Positions 57,906-64,000 of a DNA stretch of 64,000 nucleotides are shown here, piece after piece. The first letter of the stretch is position 1; each line of letters begins with the position of its first letter. The notes under the pieces are model-generated. The model was not told where the DNA came from, did no database searches, and was given only the letters and a program-made list of their open reading frames with translations. The position numbers were made by a program, and so were the translations under genes. Source of the DNA: Amycolatopsis alkalitolerans (GTDB taxonomy: Bacteria; Actinomycetota; Actinomycetes; Mycobacteriales; Pseudonocardiaceae); assembly GCF_006152065.1 (NCBI RefSeq), contig NZ_VDFW01000029.1, forward strand, positions 25,596 to 89,595, written 5' to 3'.

Positions 57906-58090
57906 CAGCAGCCGTCGCTCCCGGGTTGCCGGTGCTCACTCCGTGCGGTTGGCTCCTCACCAACTTCGGTCTCAACACGGTCAACACACCCAGGTCGCCG
58001 ACGCGCGCCGGATACCAGGTAGTAATGTGCGCTTGTCAGGTTGATCCTGGTGTTTCTTGTTGAATGGTGTTGACTCGTGGAGGTGCACCG

Positions 58091-59791
58091 GTGCATGTCC
58101 TAGCCGCAGCGAACCTGCGACTTGATGCGAGCGCGATCGACTACGTGTTGCTCGCGTTCTACTTCGTGCTGGTGCTCGGCATCGGCTACCTGGCCCGGCG
58201 GCAGGTTTCGACCAGTCTCGACTTCTTCCTGTCCGGGCGCTCGCTGCCGGCCTGGGTCACCGGCCTCGCCTTCATCTCCGCGAACCTCGGCGCCGTCGAG
58301 ATCATGGGCATGTCGGCCAACGGTGCCCAGTACGGCCTGCCGACGGCTCACTACTACTGGATCGGCGCCATCCCGGCGATGCTGTTCCTCGGCGTCGTGA
58401 TGATGCCGTTCTACTACGGCTCCAAGGTCCGCAGCGTGCCCGAGTTCATGCTGCGCCGCTTCGGGCCGGCCGCGCACTGGGTCAACAGCGCCAGCTTCGC
58501 GCTCGCGCAGATCCTCATCGCGGGCGCGAACCTGTACCTGCTCGCCAGCGTCGTCAACCTGCTGCTCGGCTGGCCGATCTGGGTCTCGATCATCGTCGCG
58601 GCCGCGATCGTGCTCACCTACACCGCGCTGGGTGGTCTCTCGGCCGCGATCTACAACGAGGTGCTCCAGTTCTTCGTCATCCTCGCCGCGCTGATCCCGC
58701 TCACCGTCGTCGGGCTGTACAAGGTCGGCGGCTGGGGTGGCCTGATGGACAAGGTCACGGGCAGCCCGGGTGGTGGCGAGCAGCTGCACTCGTGGCCGGG
58801 CAACCAGCTGACCGGCTTCTCCAGCAACTTCCTGTCGGTCCTCGGCCTGGTCTTCGGCCTCGGGTTCGTGCTGTCCTTCGGCTACTGGACCACGAACTTC
58901 GTCGAGGTCCAGCGCGCGCTGGCCTCGAAGAGCATGTCGGCCGCGCGCCGCACCCCGATCATCGGCGCGTTCCCGAAGATGTTCATCCCGTTCATCGTGA
59001 TGATCCCGGGCATGATCGCCGCGGTCACCGTGACCGAGCTGATGGGCCAGAACAAGCAGGCGCTGCTCGACGGCACGTCCGCGCCCAGCGGGGCGACCTT
59101 CAACGACGCGCTCCTGCTGCTGATGCGGGACCTGCTGCCCAACGGCATCCTCGGCGTCGCCATCGCGGGCCTGCTCGCGTCGTTCATGGCCGGCATGGCC
59201 GCGAACCTGAGCTCGTTCAACACCGTGTTCACGTATGACATCTGGGAGCGTTACGTCAGGAAGGACCGGCCGGACGGGTACTACCTGCGCCTCGGCCGCG
59301 TGGTCACCGCGATCGCCACCATCCTCGCGATCGGCACGGCGTTCATCGCTTCGACCTACTCGAACCTGATGGACTACCTGCAGACGCTGTTCTCCTTCTT
59401 CAACGCGCCGCTGTTCGCCACGTTCATCCTCGGTATGTTCTGGAAGCGGATGACGAAGGCGGCGGGCTGGTCGGGCCTCGTGTTCGGCACCGCGTCGGCG
59501 GTCGTGGTGTTCGTGCTCAACGAGACCGGCACCATCAACCTCCCTGGCCAGGGCTCCAGCTTCCTCGCCGCGATCGCCGCCTTCGTGGTCGACATCGTCG
59601 TGAGCGTCGCGGTCACCTACGCCACGAAGCCCAAACCCGAAGCGGAGCTGGTCGGCCTCGTCTACTCGCTCACCCCGCGTTCGACCCTCAAGCACGAGAC
59701 CACCGGTCAGGACGCCGGCTGGTACCGCAAGCCGGTCCTGCTGGCGGGGATCGCCCTGGTGCTCACCATCGCGCTGAACATGGCCTTCTAG
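58091..59791 (+). CDS. Sodium:solute symporter (SSS family)
   Basis: GTG 58091 is chosen for GGAGG (58079-58083) 7 bases ahead; an in-frame ATG at 58064 is earlier but has no site. The 566-residue transporter has about 13-14 helices, LAFISANLGAVEIMGM in the first core helix and SASFALAQILIAGANLY further on, resembling SGLT/galactose-type members. Sugar or other polar solute uptake with sodium is expected. A small membrane protein gene follows by 13 bases. Confidence 0.9.
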   Translation: MHVLAAANLRLDASAIDYVLLAFYFVLVLGIGYLARRQVSTSLDFFLSGRSLPAWVTGLAFISANLGAVEIMGMSANGAQYGLPTAHYYWIGAIPAMLFLGVVMMPFYYGSKVRSVPEFMLRRFGPAAHWVNSASFALAQILIAGANLYLLASVVNLLLGWPIWVSIIVAAAIVLTYTALGGLSAAIYNEVLQFFVILAALIPLTVVGLYKVGGWGGLMDKVTGSPGGGEQLHSWPGNQLTGFSSNFLSVLGLVFGLGFVLSFGYWTTNFVEVQRALASKSMSAARRTPIIGAFPKMFIPFIVMIPGMIAAVTVTELMGQNKQALLDGTSAPSGATFNDALLLLMRDLLPNGILGVAIAGLLASFMAGMAANLSSFNTVFTYDIWERYVRKDRPDGYYLRLGRVVTAIATILAIGTAFIASTYSNLMDYLQTLFSFFNAPLFATFILGMFWKRMTKAAGWSGLVFGTASAVVVFVLNETGTINLPGQGSSFLAAIAAFVVDIVVSVAVTYATKPKPEAELVGLVYSLTPRSTLKHETTGQDAGWYRKPVLLAGIALVLTIALNMAF

Positions 59792-59804
59792 GAGGACGAC
59801 CGTC

Positions 59805-60068
59805 ATGGCAACGGAACCCACGCGGCGCACGCGCAAGGCAGGCGCGTTCGACATCCGCCTCATCATCGCGCTGCTGACCGGCGTGTACGGCATCGTCCTG
59901 ACCATCATGGGCGCGGCGTTCACCAGCGACGCCGAGATCGCCAAGGCCGCCGGGGTCAACATCAACCTGTGGGGCGGTGCCGGCCTGCTCGTGTTCACCG
60001 CGCTGTTCGTGCTGTGGGCGCTGGTCCGCCCGATCCGGGTACCGCAGGAACCGCCTTCGGGCGAATAG
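59805..60068 (+). CDS. Small two-helix partner of the SSS transporter
   Basis: An 87-residue membrane protein: basic N-terminus (RRTRKAGAFDIR), helix about 20-38 and helix about 52-72 (WGGAGLLVFTALFVLWALV). It follows the symporter by 13 bases with GGAGGACGACC as ribosome site. Small two-helix proteins of this type accompany many SSS transporters and may stabilise them; function unproven. Confidence 0.8.
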   Translation: MATEPTRRTRKAGAFDIRLIIALLTGVYGIVLTIMGAAFTSDAEIAKAAGVNINLWGGAGLLVFTALFVLWALVRPIRVPQEPPSGE

Positions 60069-60114
60069 CTCCGTTCGCACGACCCGGCGAGGCCGGTGCG
60101 GATACGGTGCAGGC

Positions 60115-61089
60115 GTGCGTTCACCTGCCCGTTCCGCCCGGCCTCGTCTCGGCTGGCCCCTGCTGCTGGCCGCGCTGCTGGCCACCGCGTGCGGACCGGA
60201 CCTGAGCAGGCAGAACTTCCCGCGCACCACGGTGACCGCCGCCGCCGCGGCGGACAGCCCGATCACCGACGAAGCCGCCTCCTTCGCGAACCTGCGCACG
60301 GTCGATCCGTGCGGGCTGCTCGACTCGCGGACGCTCTCGGAGCTGGGCACGGTCAAGGCCGGTTCGCAGGACGCGTCCTCGCTCACCGAATGCTCGGCCG
60401 ACGTCGCCGACGCCGGCGGCAAGGACCTCTCGCTCAACCTCCAGCTCGACGACATCACCCTGAAGACGCGCGACGCCTCCGGCACGGTCGGCAGTCTGCC
60501 GCTGCTGGAGGACGGTCCGGACGGCAGCTTGTGCACGGTCACGGCCGTGACCTCTCGCAGCCCCGGCTACGGCATCTCGCTCCGTGTCACCTACGACGGC
60601 GGTGACCCCTGCAACGCGGGGCAGACCGGCCTGCAGGGCATTCTCCGGCGCCTGCATGACAATCCGGCTCGCCTGCCACAGCCGCCCAGCACGCTCCTCA
60701 CCGTCGACTTCTGCGCCGTCACCGATGAGAACGTGATCACGGACGCACTCGGCCGTGGTTCGACGGGCCAGGTCTACGGCCTGCACGGGTGCACGTGGTC
60801 GGGCGGTTCCGCGACCGGATATCTGGACTACGGCATCAAGCCCGCGCCTGACGCGAACGGCGCCACACCCGTCGACCTCGGCGACGGCGTCACCGGCTAC
60901 CAGCGGTTGGAGACCGGCTCAGGCCGCCGGTGCTTCGTGAACTGGCTGCACCTGCCGATGGGGAACGGATCGGGCGAAGTCGTCTCGGTCCAGTACGACA
61001 ACTATCACGACGACGCCGCCAACGACGACGCCTGCGGCAAGGCGGCGGCGATCGCGCGGTCGGTGATCCCCAAGCTGCCGCACGCCTAG
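60115..61089 (+). CDS. DUF3558-like lipoprotein with two related halves
   Basis: GTG 60115 gives 324 residues with a basic start, a hydrophobic run and LLATAC, a lipobox-like site at about residue 24. The body shows two similar segments, VDPCGLLDSRTLSELG near 60 and VDFCAVTDENVITDALG near 197, each with a nearby Cys, in the manner of DUF3558 lipoproteins of Pseudonocardiales and mycobacteria. Location: outer face of the membrane. Function unknown. It precedes the dihydroxyacetone kinase operon by 170 bases. Confidence 0.75.
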   Translation: MRSPARSARPRLGWPLLLAALLATACGPDLSRQNFPRTTVTAAAAADSPITDEAASFANLRTVDPCGLLDSRTLSELGTVKAGSQDASSLTECSADVADAGGKDLSLNLQLDDITLKTRDASGTVGSLPLLEDGPDGSLCTVTAVTSRSPGYGISLRVTYDGGDPCNAGQTGLQGILRRLHDNPARLPQPPSTLLTVDFCAVTDENVITDALGRGSTGQVYGLHGCTWSGGSATGYLDYGIKPAPDANGATPVDLGDGVTGYQRLETGSGRRCFVNWLHLPMGNGSGEVVSVQYDNYHDDAANDDACGKAAAIARSVIPKLPHA

Positions 61090-61152
61090 GAGACTGCCGA
61101 GGTTCACCAGCCTGAGGCAGCCCGGCTGTCCCGGTGGTCCCGGCATCGTAAT

Positions 61153-61187
61153 CGCGGACCCGCGGACCCGCGGACCCGCGGACCCGC
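61153..61187. repeat. Four tandem copies of an 8-bp unit
   Basis: CGCGGACC is repeated at 61153, 61161, 61169 and 61177, then breaks off after CGC. The array stands about 75 bases before dhaK. Copy-number change by slippage is possible; a regulatory role is not shown. Confidence 0.85.
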
Positions 61188-61259
61188 TGCCGGTGCTGGC
61201 GACCGTGGACGATCGAAGGTAGACAGAACACCGGAGATCGAAGCCAACGGAGGCGGTCA

Positions 61260-62261
61260 ATGAAGAAGATCATCAACGATCCGGCCAACGTGGTCACCGA
61301 ATCACTGCGGGGGCTCGCCGTCGCGCATCCCGACCTGCTCCGGGTCCAGTACGAACCGGACGTGGTGATCAGGGCGGGCGCCCCCGTGGCCGGGAAGGTC
61401 GCGGTCATCTCGGGCGGCGGCTCGGGGCACGAACCGCTGCACGCCGGGTTCGTCGGCGAGGGCATGCTCGACGCGGCCGTGCCGGGCGCCGTGTTCACCT
61501 CCCCGACACCGGACGCGGTGCAGGCCGCCGTCACGGCCACGACGGGCGAGGCGGGCGCGCTCCTGATCGTGAAGAACTACACCGGCGACGTGCTGAACTT
61601 CGAGACCGCCGCCGAACTGGCCGCCGCCGAAGGGCTCGACGTGCGCAGCGTGGTGATCGACGACGACGTCGCGGTCGCGGACTCCACGTTCACCGCCGGC
61701 CGCCGGGGCGTCGGCGGGACGGTGCTGCTGGAGAAGATCGCCGGCGCGGCCGCCGCACGCGGTGACTCGCTCGACGCGGTGGAACAGCTGGCGCGCAAGG
61801 TGATCGGGCAGGTTCGCTCGATCGGGGTCGCGCTCACCGCGCCGACCGTGCCGCATGTCGGTGAGCCCAGCTTCGACCTCGCGGACGACGAGATCGAGTT
61901 CGGCATCGGCATCCACGGCGAGCCAGGCCGCGAGCGCATCAAGCTCGAACCGGCCGACGCGCTCGTCGAGCGCATGGTCGCCGCGGTCGCCGAGGATCTG
62001 CCGTTCGGCGCAGGCGACCGGGTGCTGCTGTTCACCAACTCGATGGGCGGCACCCCGCTGGTCGAGCTGTACCTGGCGCACGGGATCGCCGAACGCCTGC
62101 TCGCCGAGCGGGGCATCACCGTCGAACGGCGGCTCGTCGGCCCGTACATCACGAGCCTGGAGATGCAGGGGATGAGCCTCACGCTGCTCAAAGTGGACGA
62201 CGAGCTGCTGCAGCTGTGGGATGCTCCTGTCAACACCGCCGCACTGCGCTGGAGGAGCTGA
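61260..62261 (+). CDS. dhaK: PTS-dependent dihydroxyacetone kinase, DhaK subunit
   Basis: Binds dihydroxyacetone for phosphorylation. The 333-residue protein has SGGGSGHEPLHAGFVGEGM near residue 51 and the substrate-anchoring His219 in GIGIHGEPG, which forms a hemiaminal bond with the substrate in E. coli DhaK (His218). GGAGGCGGTCA lies ahead of ATG 61260. It is the first of a dhaKLM operon; dhaL follows after 1 base. Confidence 0.96.
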   Translation: MKKIINDPANVVTESLRGLAVAHPDLLRVQYEPDVVIRAGAPVAGKVAVISGGGSGHEPLHAGFVGEGMLDAAVPGAVFTSPTPDAVQAAVTATTGEAGALLIVKNYTGDVLNFETAAELAAAEGLDVRSVVIDDDVAVADSTFTAGRRGVGGTVLLEKIAGAAAARGDSLDAVEQLARKVIGQVRSIGVALTAPTVPHVGEPSFDLADDEIEFGIGIHGEPGRERIKLEPADALVERMVAAVAEDLPFGAGDRVLLFTNSMGGTPLVELYLAHGIAERLLAERGITVERRLVGPYITSLEMQGMSLTLLKVDDELLQLWDAPVNTAALRWRS

Positions 62262-62262
62262 G

Positions 62263-62895
62263 ATGAGTTGCACCGCGAACGGGGTCGCGGATGCCCTGCG
62301 TGCCGCCGCGGCCGTCATCGCCGAGCACCGCGTCGAGCTGATCGAGCTCGACCGGGCGATCGGGGACGGCGACCACGGCGAGAACATGAACCGGGGCTTC
62401 GTCGCCATAGTGTCCTCTTTGGACACTGCGGTGCCCGAGACGCCGGGCGCGGTGCTCAAACTCGCCGCGACGACGCTGATCTCGAAGGTCGGCGGGGCCG
62501 CGGGTCCGTTGTACGGCACGGCTTTCCTGCGAGCCTCGACGGTGGTGGGTACCGGGTCCGAACTGGACACGGCCGCCGTGGTGGCCGGGCTGCGGGCCGC
62601 GCTGGAAGGCGTGCAGGCGCGCGGGAAGGCCGTCGAGGGAGACAAGACGATGGTCGACGCGCTGCTCGCGGCGGTGGCCGCGGCGGAGCAGGCGGCGGGC
62701 GCCGAGGGGGTGGACATCGCGGGCGTGCTCACCGCGGCCGCGGACGGCGCGGCCAAGGGTGCTGAGTCCACTGTGGACATGGTGGCGCGCAAGGGTCGCG
62801 CCTCCTACCTCGGCGAGCGCAGCGCGGGCCATCTCGATCCCGGCGCCCGGTCGACGGCGTTGCTGCTCGGCTCGCTGGCGAGGGCGGCGCGGTGA
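62263..62895 (+). CDS. dhaL: Dihydroxyacetone kinase, DhaL (ADP-binding) subunit
   Basis: Carries a tightly bound ADP that is recharged by DhaM and then phosphorylates the substrate on DhaK. ATG 62263 with GGAGGAG ahead gives 210 residues. Mg-ADP ligands are in DRAIGDGDHGENMNRGF near residue 34 and the GGAAGPLYGT loop is near 79. The stop overlaps the dhaM start by 4 bases. Confidence 0.95.
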   Translation: MSCTANGVADALRAAAAVIAEHRVELIELDRAIGDGDHGENMNRGFVAIVSSLDTAVPETPGAVLKLAATTLISKVGGAAGPLYGTAFLRASTVVGTGSELDTAAVVAGLRAALEGVQARGKAVEGDKTMVDALLAAVAAAEQAAGAEGVDIAGVLTAAADGAAKGAESTVDMVARKGRASYLGERSAGHLDPGARSTALLLGSLARAAR

Positions 62896-63569
62896 CCGTC
62901 GGGCTGGTTCTGGTCTCGCACAGCGCGAAGCTCGCCGAAGGGCTCGCGGAGGTCGCCGCGCAGATGGCGCCCGAGGTGCCGATCGTGCCCGCGGGCGGGC
63001 TCGCCGAAGGCGGTATCGGCACGGACTACGACCAGGTGGTCGCCGCGATCGGGCAGGCCGACCGGGGGGACGGCGTGGTCCTGCTCTACGACCTGGGCAG
63101 CGCGCAGATGACGGCCGAACTCGCCGTCGAGTCGCTGCCCGAGGCCGAAACGGTCGCGGTCGCCGACGGCCCGTTCGTCGAAGGCACCGTTGCCGCCGCG
63201 GTTGCCGCACAGGGTGGGGCGAGCCGCGCGGACGTCGTCGCCGCGGCGGTCGCCGCGGGTTCCCCTGACCAGGCGGCGCCCACGGCCACCAGGGGAGCGG
63301 ACGTGGACAAGCTGGAACTGGTGCTGCACAACGAAGTCGGCCTGCACGCGCGGCCGGCCGCCGTGCTGGCGCGCACGCTGTCCGGCATCGAGGCGGAGGT
63401 CAGCGTGGCGCTGGGGGACCAGGAGGCCGACGCGCACAGCGTGCTCGCCCTGATGTCGCTCGGCGCGCGCAAGGGCGACCGGATCGAGGTGCGGGCGCGC
63501 GGAGCGCAGGCGGCGCACGCGCTCGACGCCGTGCAGCAACTCGTCGAAACCGATTTCGGGGAGTCGTAG
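62892..63569 (+). CDS. dhaM: Phosphoryl donor DhaM with EIIA and HPr domains
   Basis: A 225-residue relay that takes phosphate from the PTS to DhaL-ADP. The N-terminal domain is EIIA-mannose-like with His10 in LVSHSAKLAEG, and the C-terminal domain is HPr-like with His152 in NEVGLHARPAAV. There is no enzyme I-like domain, unlike E. coli DhaM, so a separate EI must charge it. GTG 62892 overlaps dhaL. The operon makes dihydroxyacetone phosphate for glycolysis, at the cost of PEP. Confidence 0.95.
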   Translation: MTVGLVLVSHSAKLAEGLAEVAAQMAPEVPIVPAGGLAEGGIGTDYDQVVAAIGQADRGDGVVLLYDLGSAQMTAELAVESLPEAETVAVADGPFVEGTVAAAVAAQGGASRADVVAAAVAAGSPDQAAPTATRGADVDKLELVLHNEVGLHARPAAVLARTLSGIEAEVSVALGDQEADAHSVLALMSLGARKGDRIEVRARGAQAAHALDAVQQLVETDFGES

Positions 63570-63577
63570 GGCGAACC

Positions 63578-63877
63578 ATGGCAGTGTTCGCGGTACGGAC
63601 GGCCAGGGGGCCGAACTGGGACCCAGCACTTGGAATCCGGCAGCAACCGGGCTGGGCTGAGCACGCCAGGTTCGCTGATGGGCTGGTCGAGGCGGGTGTC
63701 GTCGTCCTCGGCGGGCCGGTCGGCAGCGACAGCGAGGAAGACATCGCACTGCTCATGGTCGAGGCTGCCGGCGAAGCCGAGGTCCGCGCGGTCTTCGCCG
63801 AGGATCCGTGGACGACGGCCGGGGTGTTCCGCATCAAGTCGATCTGGCCGTGGACCATCTGGCTGGACGGCAGGTAG
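63578..63877 (+). CDS. YciI-like small protein
   Basis: A 99-residue protein with the YCII dimeric ferredoxin-like pattern: HARFADGLVEAGVVVLGGPVG and EDPWTTAGVF. Members are often small lyases or accessory proteins. It follows dhaM by 8 bases with AGGGCGAACC ahead of ATG 63578 and may be in the same transcript, though no link to dihydroxyacetone is known. Confidence 0.8.
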   Translation: MAVFAVRTARGPNWDPALGIRQQPGWAEHARFADGLVEAGVVVLGGPVGSDSEEDIALLMVEAAGEAEVRAVFAEDPWTTAGVFRIKSIWPWTIWLDGR

Positions 63878-63921
63878 CCCAGGCTCGCTCCGCGGCGCCG
63901 GACGTGGCACTATCGATGGAC

Positions 63922-64000
63922 TTACCGCCCGGTAGGTTCACCCGAGATCGCGGTCAGGTCAGCGGTTGGTTCCGGTTCGGTTTCCCCCGCGAGCCAATCG
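63922..64000 (-). CDS. Possible C-terminal end of a minus-strand gene
   Basis: On the minus strand the frame from 63999 reads DWLAGETEPEPTADLTAISG and more, to TAA at 63922-63924. Composition is compatible with coding, but 25 codons are too few to be sure, and the other strand is also open. Treated as a candidate only. Confidence 0.3.
   Translation of the reverse strand, partial: DWLAGETEPEPTADLTAISGEPTGR

Noticed and set aside
58100..60124. Long minus-strand frame across the SSS transporter
   Set aside because: Antisense shadow of a clear membrane transporter with Arg/Asp/Gln-rich sequence.

Overview
The window is high-GC actinobacterial DNA. Frequent GTG starts, 4-bp ATGA/GTGA start-stop overlaps, mycobacterial-type ATP synthase features, NucS, and an Asp-type MurA point to the Pseudonocardiales; an Amycolatopsis-like genome is my inference from overall character, not a database match.

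Layout. (1) 1-6.2 kb: the edge of an accessory island. It holds the end of a FabF-like ketosynthase, an SDR ketoreductase, an unusual thioesterase-ketosynthase fusion and an acyl-CoA oxidase-like flavoprotein, then a large serine recombinase lacking its catalytic domain whose reading frame runs into the 3' half of a tRNA-Arg(CCG) gene. (2) 6.3-8.8 kb: a CDF metal exporter and, convergent with it, a DUF3105/DUF305 pair. (3) 8.8-34.9 kb: a conserved housekeeping block, argS-lysA-hom-thrC-thrB-rho-rpmE-prfA-prmC-sua5-wecA-atp operon-DUF2550-pduO-M16 peptidase-murA. From memory its order follows Mycobacterium tuberculosis Rv1292 to Rv1315. It makes lysine, threonine, release factor and its methylase, the tRNA t6A precursor, a lipid-linked sugar carrier, ATP and the first peptidoglycan precursor. 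(4) 35-40.9 kb: a LysE exporter, a B12-dependent acyl-CoA mutase (MeaA/Ecm type) and an ehuBCDA-like ABC importer. (5) 41.2-46.1 kb: a compact catabolic cluster (dicarboxylate symporter, CMD-family protein, SDR, LigI-like amidohydrolase, IclR regulator, tandem ferredoxin-like protein) of unknown substrate.

(6) 46.2-52.7 kb: a regulatory or signalling locus with a STAND NTPase-TPR protein, a GT-B-like protein with a small coupled partner, and a large AfsR-type SARP-NTPase-TPR regulator. This is the best candidate for a poorly described system. (7) 52.7-64 kb: a crotonase without catalytic glutamates, an APC permease, a Nudix hydrolase, nucS, DUF4188, an SSS transporter with a small partner, a DUF3558-like lipoprotein, a PTS-dependent dihydroxyacetone kinase (dhaKLM with fused HPr) and a YciI-like protein.

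Non-coding structure includes perfect hairpins after rho and rpmE and inside the atp operon, paired hairpins beside the recombinase remnant, a tandem palindrome after prmC, a 14-bp inverted repeat enclosing about 60 bases after the DUF2550 gene, and a 21-bp tandem array before the symporter. All functional names rest on reading motifs by eye; no searches were run.
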